Shown: piece by piece, positions 1 to 11,126 of the stretch
Layout: the number at the start of each line of letters is the position of its first letter
Numbering within the stretch: the first letter of the stretch is position 1
DNA from: Breviolum minutum Mf 1.05b.01
Taxonomy: Eukaryota > Sar > Dinophyceae > Suessiales > Symbiodiniaceae
NCBI GenBank assembly: GCA_000507305.1
Contig: DF241084.1
Span: 1-64,000 of the forward strand
Direction of reading: 5' to 3'
Length of the DNA stretch: 64,000 nucleotides
The notes under the pieces: model-generated
What the model saw: the letters and a program-made list of their open reading frames with translations, nothing else
Database searches by the model: none
Told to the model about the DNA's origin: nothing
Made by a program: the position numbers and the translations under genes

Positions 1-2470
1 GTTCTCAAATTCTCTATTCTTCCCATTATATTCTCAATGACAACCCTCACCTGACAACCTCCACCCAACATGTCATGGTGGGGATCACTCGAAGTAAAGT
101 AATTTACAAGTGGGATGATTCGTAGGGTTTACTGGGGTTAAACATCTTATTTGTAATTACCTGGTTACCCGGAAATCAAACACGTTGCTATTAATTTGAC
201 CATCGAATCAACTTGAAAAGAAGACCCCTGAAATAACCAGCAATCCAGTTGCCTAAAGAACTGGTACTTCCTACGTGTTCCAGGTATGTAACACTTTTTT
301 CCATGTGGGACTTGTTTCAAGCAAATTCTTCAAGACAACTCACCATATACTCACCATGTACACTATGTTCGTCAGGGGAAGGATCCCCAATCGAAAGTTT
401 GAAGGCTTTTTTTTCTGCAACGAGATATGCGACATTCCACCCCCAAAAAGCAGTTTACATCTCGAAAACTAACATGGATACCCAAAATGATGGCTTGGAA
501 AACCATTTGTATAGACGGCGAAAGAAGGGACAGTGAGGTAGCCATTTGTGTGTCAACAAGTCGTTTGGTATGATGCAATTTTTTTACTTCTGATTTCGAA
601 GGACGCTTGATATCTGGTGGCTTATTCATGGACTTCTCATTAGTCGAAGGTTTGTATAGTCAATATGAACATATCATGATGTTCCTCTATTCCGTTTGAG
701 TTTTCTATGTGATATCCTGATCCCACCAAAGAAGTAGGGACAGGCTGTCGTGGCAGAGACCAACAGGCGATGCGCTGGCTTGGAAAAGGTGATTCCGTAA
801 AAACTATGGCCATTTTTTATCCATTTTGGTATCTATGTTAAATTTCTGGGGTTTAGTCCGATTGACGTCTGTTGGCTAAGACTTTTAGCGCACCTTCAAG
901 GTTGGATGATTTCTGTTTTCAAAAAGGACGTGCGACTCCAAGGATGAAGTCATGTTGAAAGTGATCCAAATGTGGAAAACGTGGTAATACAGTAATGGGC
1001 CCCTTACATGGATTTGGTCCTATTGTTGATGACTGAAATCCTGAGTTCACCAGTTGAAGTTGGTAGTTTATCTCATTATTAAAGATATAAGTACATCCCA
1101 GGTGTTTTTTTTGTACCGGATTTCTGAACAGTAGGAAAAACCCGAACATGGGGTGGTGATTTTCACGTAGACTTTTTTCTGGATTGAAAACGAGGGATTT
1201 TTTTTGCCCCCTTTTGGTTTCACCATAGAAATGACCTTCGGAACACCTGCAGGTTGATAATCTTAACCAATCCACCGGTTTTGCCCGCGGCTTCGATATG
1301 GGAATTCTTGGTTGGAACTTCGTTTGGATTTTTTGGGGGCCAGAAAATCCGCAACAAGGGAAAACCAGGAGGGTTTTCGGATTCCCAAAAAATGTATTCT
1401 AGTTGGTGGTTGTTTCCCAACCCATTTGAAAAATATTTTTTCGTCAAATTGGATCATCTCAAAATGATTCAAACCACCACCTAGTCTTATATTGCAGCAC
1501 AAGATGCTTGGAATAAAAGTCCCTAATGGTGGTTTGATGGTGATTTACCATGGTACAAAGTAAAAAATAACCTTAAACAAACAACAGTAGTTATGTGCGA
1601 AACTCCCAATGAACAATGGAGCTGTGTATACAACGAGCCAGGTTCCAAGGAGTTTTCTTTTCGATTCTATTGCAATAGTAATCAAACGCCCCCAAAAACA
1701 CCATTTACCTGGAAAACATAGGACATACCAATGTTTGATTCGGCAACTGGATTGAGGTTGATGTTTAAAGAAAACAACCCAGCAACCAACGGTTGTTTTC
1801 TAGGATTGCTTCAATAAGAAACTATCGGATGGACAACTTTTCCCATGAAAAAAGCCTCTTGGCTAAGAACAAAGTCGTTGAAAGCTAAGAGGACTCTTGA
1901 GTTTTAGTAGGATGTTAGATTTACAATGTGACTCACCATGTTTCCACCATGCCTAAGAGTTATGATTATGGTGCGGAAGAAACCACGCCACGAAAAAAAC
2001 AGCCGCTTTTTTCCAACTCCAAAAAGCCTAAGAATTTTCCAACATAGCAGCTTATGAAGGAATTCCTTTCATGTGGGGTTTTGGGGATGCCTGGGGTATG
2101 CTCCAGGGGTATGTTGGGGTTCTCTTAGAAAAAGCCTAAAGCTTTGGTCTTTGGTCCGCTGGCATCTGTGGGTTATATCTACACCCTTTCTCACACCAAC
2201 GGCTGGAACCTGAAGGAAATTGCCTCCGATAAAGGAGAAACATCGACCCTTTCACCACCAATTTTTGGGGATTCAAAAGGTTAGTTTTCGGGGGTTTTGG
2301 GGCTTTCATACTGTTGATGGAAAAAATCCTGCTAACCAGTTGATATGGTAAACATCTAATTCTTTGCAAGGTTTTATACGTCGCAGGTGGTGCATCATTT
2401 TTTTGAACAGTAACGCCGTGAAACTTCCCTTAAGGGCAGTGAGGAAAACTCCTCTCCCACAGACAGCTCC
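1..2470. repeat. Intergenic/intronic block of decayed inverted-repeat elements
   Basis: No convincing gene. A 1399-1484 copy of family C runs CTAG to CTAG. Family D remnants lie at about 1022-1130 and 2309-2395, and a family G half at 1500-1590. A further element type (ACATGGATACC head, TTGGTATCTATGTTAAA tail) lies at about 465-860 and recurs at 39170-39265. The rest is AT-rich and unassigned. Confidence 0.6.
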
Positions 2471-2473
2471 AAC

Positions 2474-2560
2474 CTTGAAAACGGGATGCCCTGTTTTGTT
2501 TCGAACATCCGTTATTTCAGTGTATCGCAAGCCCCCTAACAAAGTTGGAGTAGTCTCTAT
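2474..2560 (-). CDS. Putative exon, unrecognised
   Basis: The minus frame reads IETTPTLLGGLRYTE followed by VRNKTGHPVFK and then meets a possible donor (AAG|GTTGGAGC). The frame stays open well beyond both ends, but the flanks are repeat sequence. The plus strand is also open here, so the strand is not settled. I recognise no family. Confidence 0.33.
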
Positions 2561-3305
2561 AGAAATATAAGACTGTAAATGAATATCAGTCACAATGATA
2601 TCCATATACACCATGTAGTATTTGCCTACATTTGGCCTCAATTTATGATGGAAGTAGGTAAATATTCCATACAGCGGAACATATGGCATACATACATACA
2701 TATATATATATCATACGTATGTAATATTACACATACAAGTACCGTACATCATATCATCTTTTAAGAAACGACCAACCCGAATTATTGAAACCCACTCAAG
2801 GATTAGAACCCACCTGCCGAAGAGAATGATTGCGATGCCTCGGATTGTGGCAAGATGTCGTTGCTCTGTTGCTGTTGGACTGGCGTTTACGCACCGTGTA
2901 AACCACAACCTCTACTCGGGTGTCCGGCTTGAAGTGATTGTAACTAGTTAGTAAGTTGGTTTATAACTAGATGAGAAATTACAATCTACTCAGAGAGAAT
3001 ATAATCCATGTACTATGTGATACAACTACCTATAGACATTCCAGTATTTGGGCCAGACCGAGACTGCCTTGATGTTCGGTATGACTAGATTCGCCAAAAA
3101 CCATACCCGATAGGATCCATCTGTGGTATATGAATATATACCTACATTTACCTTGCCATCAAAAATCAACCATTCATGTAGGTAAATATAAAATACATGG
3201 ATTCTATGGGTTCCCTCATCAAACACCGGTTCAAACCTCAAGGAGGGTATTCAACTGGATGTCTAAAGAGAAAGAAAACATCCCATGGAATCATTAGCTT
3301 GTTCT

Positions 3306-3446
3306 TGGCTGGTCAACCTACCCCCCCTAACATACCCCCCTCCGCCAGAAATCTGCGTTTAATGAGGCCTTATTAAGGGAAAACCAATGGTTAATAAGGG
3401 TTTAATAAGGCCTTATCTCTGGGGGGGGGTAGGTTGACCAGCCATA
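3306..3446. repeat. Family M inverted-repeat element
   Basis: The left end TGGCTGGTCAACCTACCCC is the reverse complement of the right end GGGGTAGGTTGACCAGCC. The interior holds imperfect AATAAGGCCTTATTAA-type sequence. Related pieces lie at about 20211-20285, 26399-26490 and 34420-34645. Confidence 0.75.
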
Positions 3447-3471
3447 ACTTATCCTGGTTTTTGTTTTGATA

Positions 3472-3650
3472 TAAAAGTCTTCCGAAATCATACCGAATGG
3501 ACTTTTCTAGTTGGTGGTTTCAACCCATCTGAAAAATATGATCGTCAAATTGGATCATCTCCCGAAGGATCGGGGTGAAAATAAACAATATTTAAAACCA
3601 CCAACCAGAAAAGTCTTCCCATCATACCGAATGGGTCCACTTTTCTTTGA
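3472..3650. repeat. Family C element flanked by about 40-bp direct repeats
   Basis: The C element (3507-3608, CTAG to CCAG) is bordered on the left by AAAAGTCTTCCGAAATCATA (from 3472) and on the right by AAAAGTCTTCCCATCATACC (from 3608). Both copies continue CCGAATGG...ACTTTTCT. The duplicated flanks touch the element ends, as in the clearer case at 51312-51525. Confidence 0.6.
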
Positions 3651-4709
3651 CCAAAGAAAAAACTCCAGGCAAGCTGGATCACTTATAATTAGCACTTTTT
3701 TGGTCATGATCAAGCTGAAAACTGTTCCTGATATTTATGGCCAAAGTTGGTAGAAACAAGTTGAGTTGAAGCCAAGCCCTAAATGGGTGTTTTCAAAAAT
3801 GGGGGGAAACACCCCAAAATGGATGGTGAAAATATATGGAAAAACCGGATTAAAATGGATGATCTTGGGGAGGAAAACCCCACCATTTTAGGAAACCACC
3901 AAATGGCTTTAACTATCGGGTTTTTTTTGTCAACCCCTATAAATGGAGCTACCTTACATATACCCTCCCTAAAAAGTAACTAACATAGCACTAGCACCTA
4001 AAAATGATGGTTTCCAATAGGAATCTTCTTTTCCAGGGGTTCATTTTCAGGTGCGAAAATGTTAGTTTCAGGGGGGGTAATTTGTTTTTTGGGCCCACTT
4101 TTGTCTCTGTAAATCTTTGGAAAAAACAGCCACGCTGTTTATGATGGTTTGGGCCACTTGGATCATTCCAACGCATTACTATACCATGAAAAACACGCGT
4201 TTTTACCATTTCCATCCATTTACAATTGCTTGTTTAGGGTTCCAGGGATATACCCATAGCGTCTTCCAGTTATCCATCTTTTTAAATTCAATTCCAATAA
4301 ACAGGGTTTCCCATAATCACCTGAAACACGCCTAAAAAATGGGAGAACCCCCTACATCACCAAGGGACAATACCTTTCAATCTTTAGGTGGACCCCGCAA
4401 TAAAAAACCAAGGAACAGGTACTTGCCACAACCGCCAAACATTGCATCAAACGATCAGCGCTCGAACACCACCTCAGCAAATTGAAAAAATGGCGTTACA
4501 ACCGGTTCGGTGGCGTGTTTTTGTGGAATAAACCCCAAGGTGTTTTTTGAAATACCCATATGCTACATGGGACTGGAATATCTACCTACATCTGGTTTAA
4601 ATTTCTAATAAACGTAGGCAAATATTCCAGTCCCATGGAGCATATGGGATATATAAATTTTCAATTTGTGAAATTGGGTGACCTCAAAAATCCGGGAGAC
4701 CAAAACTGA

Positions 4710-4814
4710 TACCCTCCCTGAAACTAACATAGCACCTAAAAATGGTGGTTTCCAATAGGAATCTCCTTTTCCAGGGATCTATTTTCAGGTGCTATGTTAG
4801 TTTTAGGGAGTGTA
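4710..4814. repeat. Family B MITE-like element
   Basis: It runs from TACCCTCCCTGAAACTAACA to GTTAGTTTTAGGGAGTGTA, with inverted arms of about 45 bp. Further recognisable copies: 16195-16299, 17199-17314, 22746-22868, 32029-32130, 36851-36955, 37622-37727, 38920-39016, 39536-39642, 43281-43392, 44099-44221, 51874-51950 (internally deleted) and 63178-63272. Confidence 0.8.
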
Positions 4815-5568
4815 ACTACTCAATTTGATCTATTTTGTGGTTACAGATCCGAAAAAACTGTGACGTCGAAAATGGGTGAATTTCTTCGGGGAATTTTGGA
4901 GTCAACATGAAAAACAAATTGGAACCGTACCACCTCGACATTTGACATAGGTACTGAAAATAGCCATATTTGAAAGGAGATACATTTTCACAAACCATCA
5001 TTTTGGGTGTCTACGTTAGTCTTCGGGAGCGTAACTACCTATCCGTCATTGTTTCCATTGCCTTCTGACTCAGTGAAAGGTGTAAGTCAAGGGGCCCCAC
5101 TCGAAATATACCAGTCTTGTGGGTCGGTCAGGGGTAATTCAGCACTTAACCTCCAGGGAACTAACATATCCCTTACCAAGGCATTTTTGATGATGATTTG
5201 TCTTTTCCCTACACGAAATATGTTAGGTAAACATCATTTGAACACATCCATCTCAAATATCACACTCAAATCACTCAAACGTTATCCCAATCTCAGCTTT
5301 CAACAATTTAAACTGAAAAAATCTGCAGTTTCAGGTACCCAAAAAATGGAGGAAAACTCCTGGTCCACTTGTGGGGCGAGGAAACTTCGTCCATACAGCT
5401 TACCCCCCGAGACATGCGGTCATACCGAAACTGAGGTGACTTTGGTGTTTGGATTGGTATGTTTTAGGGTCCGAACCTCAGGCCATCGGTGAAAACGCCT
5501 AAAAATGTCGTTTGGGTTTTATAGTTAGGTGAGGATTCCTCCATTTGGGGTACCCTTAAAAATTCACA

Positions 5569-5725
5569 TTGTTAAGTGTTCAACATCGCTTGGGTTTCCC
5601 GCAAGTTTCCCGGTGGCGAGGTTAGGTTGGGATGCCCGGTAGTGACATCCCGGTGGTGTCTGGAAACCCTCGGGGGTGGGAGTAGATTCAAACCATGGCC
5701 CACTGAAAGCTCCCACTCTTCTTTG
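5569..5725 (-). CDS. Weak coding-like segment, Pro-rich
   Basis: The minus frame reads GAFSGPWFESTPTPEGFQTP and later SDVEHLTM before a stop. The segment is more GC-rich than its surroundings, but the plus strand is also open and no clear splice sites frame it. Function unknown. Confidence 0.28.
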
Positions 5726-6028
5726 ATAAATACCCACAAACTCTTGAGCAACGTTCAACACGCTTATGACATTCCATGAAATCCTGATTGGTTCAAAACG
5801 GGATCCTGGGATCATCATATTAGCTTATTGCAATCCCCATATAAGTGGGTAGTAGAATCCTCAATACAAAACAAACAAACATAGTTTTGAACCCTGCTCA
5901 CTTGTTGATCTTCGTTTACTGGAATGCAAAACCCTTCAACCCCCAATGTACGAAAATATTTCTGCACTTCCAAAATTTGGAAAACCACCATCCAAGTGCC
6001 GGCGGGACCATTTTGTTTGTACTTTCAG

Positions 6029-6274
6029 TCATGCCTGGAACCTGTCTGCTGCGCCGGGAGGAGCACCAAACAGTCGATTTGCAAGCCACTCCGTATCCGT
6101 GACGGGGTCTCCATGAAGCAAGCCCAAGTTGGCAATCATCTATAGGCATTCTTCCATAGTCTTTTCACAAAAGAAAGGCAAACACCAATCATGGAAATAC
6201 AAGGATGCAGGCAGTGGATGACAAAGGAACTTAATGAGTTCATCTTGTTGAAGCAGCTTATAGATGCCCTTCTC
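6029..6274 (-). CDS. Exon interrupted by one in-frame TAG
   Basis: A good acceptor (GGCTGTTTCAG|GAG) opens a minus frame starting EKGIYKLLQQDELIKFLCHP and ending EKTMEECL at TAG (6140-6142). The same frame continues at once with ATG and MIANLGLLHGDPVTDTEWLA...GAADRFQA up to TGA. Both halves look like normal protein, with leucine-rich helix then a DPVTDTEW segment. The TAG could be a true stop followed by a second start, a point mutation in a dying gene, a sequencing error or a recoded stop. A 46-nt intron ending CCTATAG is possible but puts the second half in another frame. No family recognised. Confidence 0.55.
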
Positions 6275-6640
6275 CTGAAACAGCCACATAAAATTAATTG
6301 GATAATTCCAAATCAGTATTCATCAAAAATAAGTGTTTTTCACCAATTTCCATCCAATTGAAAAAATGGCGTGTTTAGGGTTTCAGGTTCGTTCAAAATC
6401 AACTCCCACAGAAACACCGCCCACCCAATTTCAGGGCGAAGGGCTTCGAATCTTTACCAAGGTTGGTCACCGTATTTCACCTAATAATTCCCTAGTACAT
6501 CCAGGCGAATACCTATTGAGGATCGGTGTTTGGGGGGGCTCCGTTTTGAAGGTTTGGGTAGGGGTTCCTTTCACACCGATCCTCACCTACGATTTGGAGG
6601 AGTTTGGGATGTCTAGGGATTGTTGATATTTTTGGTACTG

Positions 6641-6744
6641 TACTAACATCGCTGCCTGGAAAATCACCATTTTCAGTAGGAAATAAATCTTTGTCAAAGG
6701 CTCCATTTTCCTTTGCAGCCAGCTCTGTTAGTTTACCAGCGTGT
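6641..6744. repeat. Family A element, decayed copy
   Basis: It begins TACTAACATCGCTGCCTGGA and ends in CTCTGTTAGTTTACCAGCG, with a central AGTAGGAAATAAATC typical of family A. Other A copies: 7783-7908, 13015-13123, 16498-16602, 22418-22531, 33161-33264, 55092-55198. Confidence 0.6.
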
Positions 6745-6870
6745 CTATCAAAGTAATCTTCAACAATTTTGAACGTATGGAGCTCATTCCCATTTAGTTT
6801 CTTTCAAGGTGACTATGCAAAACCACCTAAGAAATATATTTGATCAGGTGATTCCTAGCTTATCTTACAG

Positions 6871-7028
6871 GTCATTCCTACAGTAATTATTTCCCAACCA
6901 TTTCCAAGTACGCACATTTCCCAAGCGGATCCTCAAACCAACTTATCGGTGGAGGCGCAAAGGAAATCGCCAATGTTCTGAAGATCCGATGCTCAAATGT
7001 ACCTCAAAATTTTGTGTCAAACAAATCA
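6871..7028 (+). CDS. Internal exon, unrecognised protein
   Basis: A strong acceptor (TATCTTACAG|GT) and a strong donor (TCA|GTGAGG) frame 2 + 52 codons. The product begins HSYSNYFPTISKYAHFPSGS, carries NQLIGGGAKEIANVLKIRC and ends NFVSNKS. Entry is in phase 1 and exit in phase 0. The IGGGAKEIANVL part resembles a Gly-turn before a helix, but I cannot assign a family. Partner exons are not clear: the next plus-strand coding segment (7571) seems to begin with its own ATG. Confidence 0.6.
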
Positions 7029-7118
7029 GTGAGGTGAAATCTAGCTGTAAATATGATTTTTCACGAAAGACCCAAACAAAAAAATCGGATCTTGAAGGAT
7101 TTTTGGATGTTCATATAC

Positions 7119-7292
7119 CTGCATACAGCACGGGGCGGAAATTCCTTTGTTGTAAATAGGATTTTTCACCTCAATTGTTCCGACTCCGTTCATCACCCCA
7201 GTTGCTTTTTTAGGGTATATAAGTAGAAGGAATTTGCATGAACCGTATCCATCTGGTTTTCGGGAGGCAGGAGACCGCAGCAGTAAACTCAT
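7119..7292 (-). CDS. Putative exon, unrecognised
   Basis: The minus frame reads SRKPDGYGSCKFLLLIYPKK, then NKGISAPCCMQ, and ends at a usable donor (CAG|GTATAT). The plus strand here would be an intron between 7028 and 7571, so either the genes overlap or one reading is wrong. No domain recognised. Confidence 0.33.
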
Positions 7293-7570
7293 GACCCTTC
7301 TTTTGGTTGGAGTTTAGGCCTTGTTTTCGCGGGTTGACCTTCGAACATAGAGGTCATTTAGAGTTCCAGGTATATATTCCTCTGGGAAAAAACAATGGCC
7401 ACTTTGAAAGTATACTTTTATTCATAACATTTACGAAAAAAAGCACGACTCGATGGTTTCGGAAGAATGTACTATTTTCATGGTGATGTTAATCCCTATG
7501 TTTTGATTTTTCATTTTACAACCTCGAAAGTAGATGGATTGGCTCAACTGCCATGTAATTGGGGAAAATC

Positions 7571-7777
7571 ATGGCCCCGGCTGCGAAAAATCCATTGAAC
7601 TTGGGAGTGGGTTTACCGCCATCTAAAGCATACCAATCCCTGGCTGCAATGCATCTCACCCATCTGAAGCAAAGATATAAAGACAGATTTCTGCCTATTT
7701 GCATGGTATGTCTCGGCAATCCCAACTTTCCTCAGAAAGTTTTTTTAAAACACATACTGCAAAAGTTTTTACTGCAG
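7571..7777 (+). CDS. Probable first coding exon (ATG to donor)
   Basis: A TAA lies in frame just upstream and no acceptor falls between it and the ATG, so this looks like a true start: MAPAAKNPLNLGVGLPPSKA, later HLKQRYKDRFLPICMVCLG and ...QKFLLQ. It ends at a strong donor (CTGCAG|GTAAGA, phase 0). A second in-frame donor (ATG|GTATGT) lies earlier at about 7704. The product is basic and unrecognised. The following intron would contain a family A element (7783-7908). Confidence 0.58.
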
Positions 7778-7931
7778 GTAAGATATTACACCCCTGAAAA
7801 CTAACATGACATTGGAAGATCAGCGTTTGCAATAGGAAATACATCTTCAAATGGTGGATTTTCCATGGTCATGTTAGTTTGTTTTTTTTTGGGGGGTGGG
7901 GAGGTAATCATTTTTCATCTTGCATTTCCAG

Positions 7932-8080
7932 AAAATATATCCCTAGACCAAACTGAAAGTGAAAAAGTGACTATTGATCTAAGAAACACTTTGACAACAT
8001 TGCAATACAAGCTTCCCATATTCAGTAGGACAATACATCTCCAGTGGGTTATATGTCATAACTTAACTATAACTAACTAA
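7932..8080 (+). CDS. Probable terminal exon
   Basis: A near-ideal acceptor (TCTTGCATTTCCAG|AA) opens a frame reading NISLDQTESEKVTIDLRNTL, then QYKLPIFSRTIHLQWVICHN, ending TAA. Entry needs a preceding exon ending in phase 1, whereas the exon just upstream (to 7777) ends in phase 0. Either an unseen exon intervenes, another donor is used, or the family A insertion between them has disturbed the gene. Confidence 0.58.
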
Positions 8081-8388
8081 CTAGTCGGGGGGGTCATCGC
8101 CGCCCATTTGCAACAAAAACATTGTCAAATTGGATTTTATGTCCTCAACTTTTGGGGTTTTGCCATCAAAAATAAACAACATACGGTTGATGCTTCAGAA
8201 ATCCGGCTAACCACCTGGGATGTCAAAAAAACTTGTAAATAAGGGGATAAACTACCAACCTATCAACTGGTGCAGGATTTCTGAACCATCAACACTATGA
8301 AACCACCACCCAGGCAAATCAGTAAAAAACAAATGCCTATCAAACTCTTTCCCAGCGAAGATTTTCCCTACCCCCAAAAAAACCGGTG

Positions 8389-8562
8389 ATGAACATTGAC
8401 CATTCGCACTATGGCATTATTTGTTTAGATGTCCAACTGGCAACTTATATCGTCGTAACGACACCTGTGGTTAATGGGTGTTTTCCGTGGAACTGCGTAT
8501 CAAATGAAAAGATTTGGTGCTTGGAAACTCCGGGGTGGTTGGAAGAAACATGTTACTACAAG
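8389..8562 (+). CDS. Putative exon with ATG, unrecognised
   Basis: The plus frame reads MNIDHSHYGIICLDVQLATY, then NEKIWCLETPGWLEETCYYK, and reaches a possible donor (AAG|GTGTGG). It sits between decayed D (8186-8300) and I/G elements. Codon content looks protein-like, but no family or acceptor is evident. Confidence 0.36.
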
Positions 8563-9263
8563 GTGTGGGCCCCTACCAGTTACCAGACATACATGAGGTG
8601 AAACAAGCCCTATAAGTAGGGTTTATAACCCCAGTTTTGCATTTATATACAAAGCCATTTATAGGGCCTCCATGTCGCTCCACCTGGAACTATGTACCAA
8701 ATTTGAATCCCGATCTGAATCTGGTGAACAAAAATGGATGCCCGAACAACCCCCGAAGCCAGTTGGTCATGTTGTTTTTGATTTACTTGGATTTGCTTAA
8801 GATGCTTGGAAAAAGTTCCAAAAATAATCTCCAAATGGTGGTTTGATGGTAATTTAGCGTGGTACAAAGTAAAAACAAATTTAGTAGGGAAACATGGAAA
8901 ATCAAACTACAAAATTGTGCCCACGATACGTGCCAGCTAGTCAAAAACAAAAAAAATCCAATGGCCACCAGCACTTGAGCAATTTTCAAAACCTTTATGA
9001 CATTCCATTACACTGATTGGTTCATAGGAATCCTTATATTGGCTGATTAAAACCCCTATCCCAAACATTCCATGTATAGTATATGTACCTACATTTACCA
9101 TAAAATACAACCAAATGTGGGTAAATATGCCATACATCATTGAGTGTTTGGGTATAATGGGTATATAATTGGGTAGTAGAATCCCGTATATACAACAACA
9201 TCACCAAATCACCAAGGTTTTGATCACTGCCCAGCACTTGTTTTGATACCACCTCAATCACAG
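8563..9263. repeat. Repeat stretch: I, G, L, H copies
   Basis: Family I at about 8605-8700, a G half-element at about 8783-8880, and an L element at about 8985-9240 with an H hairpin embedded (9058-9143). No gene seen. Confidence 0.55.
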
Positions 9264-9482
9264 TTGCGGATGTCATCAAAGTTCCAATCCTCAGAGTGTT
9301 TCATGAAGAAAGATGGCCCGTTCCCCAAAACTAATAGCAAAAACATATTGAAAATAGGGTCGAACCCCAAAAAGAACAGAGTCTTCCAACAAACCATTTT
9401 TCAAAAGCTTTTGCTGTTCGTTTTACTGAGTGTAGTCTCCGTGAAGGATTGGGGGTTGAACATTGAAAGTTGGAAGATTTGA
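9264..9482 (+). CDS. Probable terminal exon with hydrophobic helix
   Basis: The acceptor CCTCAATCACAG|TTG is followed by 72 open codons: LRMSSKFQSSECFMKKDGPF, a lysine-rich stretch, then KLLLFVLLSVVSV, which could span a membrane, and a tail NIESWKI before TGA. No homologue recognised. Confidence 0.42.
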   Translation: MRMSSKFQSSECFMKKDGPFPKTNSKNILKIGSNPKKNRVFQQTIFQKLLLFVLLSVVSVKDWGLNIESWKI

Positions 9483-9639
9483 TTTACCTATGAAAACAAC
9501 AAACTGACATCTGGACGCCCATAGCTGTGATGTTTTCCTACTTGGATGATTGTTGAGGTCTTCTTGAAGTGGAAGAAAGGAGTTTTGGAACAGCAAAATA
9601 TAATGTACAGATCAAAATTCAATGTAACATTGATACTAA

Positions 9640-9835
9640 AACATGTTGGCATGTGAGCGATCGGCAAAATGAAAAGGCCTGAAAGTGGACTATCGTTGGA
9701 GGCTTCGCTTTTGGTGTTCCGGCTTCGCTTTGCAAAGCTTTGGGTCATTTTGTCTATCATAGTTGTACAGTCTCCATAGGAAATGAAGACATTCACAGAA
9801 ATCCTAAATTCGGATTTTTCAAAGCAGGAATGCAC
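9640..9835 (-). CDS. Weak coding-like segment
   Basis: The minus frame contains FISYGDCTTMIDKMTQSFAK and then a basic/Ser stretch RSRNTKSEASND. No convincing splice sites. An ambiguous base (n) lies just downstream at about 9873. Confidence 0.28.
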
Positions 9836-10168
9836 ATCTTTTCACATTAGGTTCATCAGAATGGTAATTCTTTNGTCATTCTGTGGTGTCCGTGTTAAAT
9901 CTGAGGGGCGTCAGTTATAGAAGTTGGGCAGGCGAACCCCCCTCCCACGATTCTAGTCACCACCAGGATGACATGGGTGGTGTAAACTAGGGGGGGAGGG
10001 TAGCCTCGCGAAATGTTCTTACTAGGATCACAGCAGAGAAGAACTGAACCAATGATGCAAGCTAGCAATGAATCCTGGACATCGCCCATCTTTCGGGTCC
10101 AGTGGCCCTAGTTCTGGCATTTCGGGCCACTCTAGGCCACCATTCCGAGTCCTTGCCATCTCATCTGC

Positions 10169-10348
10169 TCACTCTTGGCAGTCGCCTTTGGATGAGTCAG
10201 TCATCATTTGGTTGCCAGCTGCACCTGCCAGCGTCCGGCATGGCTGTCGAACTTCCCCAGGACTGCACGCCATCAACCCTTGGACACGTGCTACCCACAT
10301 GCATTCGGCGTACCGCAGCCAGGAACTGTTCATGGTCGGTGAGTCGCC
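10169..10348 (-). CDS. Putative exon, two overlapping open frames
   Basis: The acceptor GGGTTTTGACAG|GGC opens two minus-strand frames. One gives GDSPTMNSSWLRYAECMWVA...SSKGDCQE to TGA. The other gives RLTDHEQFLAAVRRMHVGST...QPNDD, with a donor option (CATGTGG|GTAGCA). The segment is GC-rich (CpG-containing), unlike the flanks. I cannot decide between the frames, and the plus strand is open too. Confidence 0.42.
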   Translation of the reverse strand, partial: GDSPTMNSSWLRYAECMWVARVQGLMACSPGEVRQPCRTLAGAAGNQMMTDSSKGDCQE

Positions 10349-10963
10349 CTGTCAAAACCCTCAGAAAAGTGGATTTTCGCACCATCAAACTTCTCGCGGG
10401 CTGAAGTCTGAAACTTCTCTTCAAAAAACTCAGATGATAATACGTCAAAAAACATTGCCAGGAACACTTGAACCAGTTCTGGTCCATTCAACATGTCGAA
10501 GCATGTCGAAAACTAATTCAAAAAATCACCACCTACAGCTGGTTGTTGTGTTTGATAATATTGGAGCCCGAATTTTCAAGGTCAGTTTGTGGCGCCGTCT
10601 GAAAAGCTACCCATCCAAACCCGCAATTGGTGGCTGACTGGAAGACCACTTGTATGATTATCTTACACCCCTAACTGTAGGCATTACCCCTACTCAAGGG
10701 CTTTGATTGAAACCAGGATACCATCATTTACAAGCGGGTTCGTGGCATATTTACCTACATGAAAACCCTTTAAGCTATCCAGTTTCGTAGGTCAATAATA
10801 AATGTTTTGGCCCCATGAAGGCAGACATCCAAGGGACAACATGTCGCTTATCTGATCCATCCCTTGACCAACGACTTAGTCAAAAACCAAGCATCATGGT
10901 TGCCATGATGCATATACCAGTCACCATCTCGGACCAGAACTGAGGATCACGACGTGGCCTTAG

Positions 10964-11083
10964 GTGAATGGAGGAAGCCGAACAAAGTTGAGTTTCATGG
11001 GAATGTCAGAGGTTTCATGGGACTCCCCCAATCGCGCCAATTTCAAACATCTAATAATTCATATTCACAAATCTGGCAACCAG
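10964..11083 (+). CDS. Internal exon, unrecognised
   Basis: The acceptor GTGGCCTTAG|GTG and donor AACCAG|GTAAAG enclose exactly 40 codons: VNGGSRTKLSFMGMSEVSWD, then SPNRANFKHLIIHIHKSGNQ. It exits in phase 0, which matches the candidate terminal exon at 11184. Function unknown. Confidence 0.58.
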
Positions 11084-11126
11084 GTAAAGGATTCAAAGCA
11101 ATCGGGATGTTTCAGCCCTCTTGTAA

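Larger units (their letters stand above)
2561..5568. repeat. Repeat block: H, M, C, V, B, K, J copies
   Basis: Inverted-repeat elements fill this stretch: H at about 2584-2680, 3108-3215 and 4553-4650; M at 3306-3446; C at 3507-3608 with flanking duplications; a TGGGTGTTT-headed element at about 3782-3910 that recurs at 13127-13230; B at about 3960-4080 and 4710-4814; K at about 4112-4265; J at about 5330-5570. A 161-codon frame at 5007-5492 is a mosaic of these pieces, not a gene. Confidence 0.65.

Noticed and set aside
5007..5492. 161-codon plus frame
   Set aside because: Its sequence is assembled from family B, J and other repeat pieces and lacks splice sites or protein-like composition throughout.
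7205..7230. TATATAAG as a TATA box
   Set aside because: The sequence GGTATATAAGTAG lies where repeat-like AT sequence is common, and no start is placed sensibly downstream.
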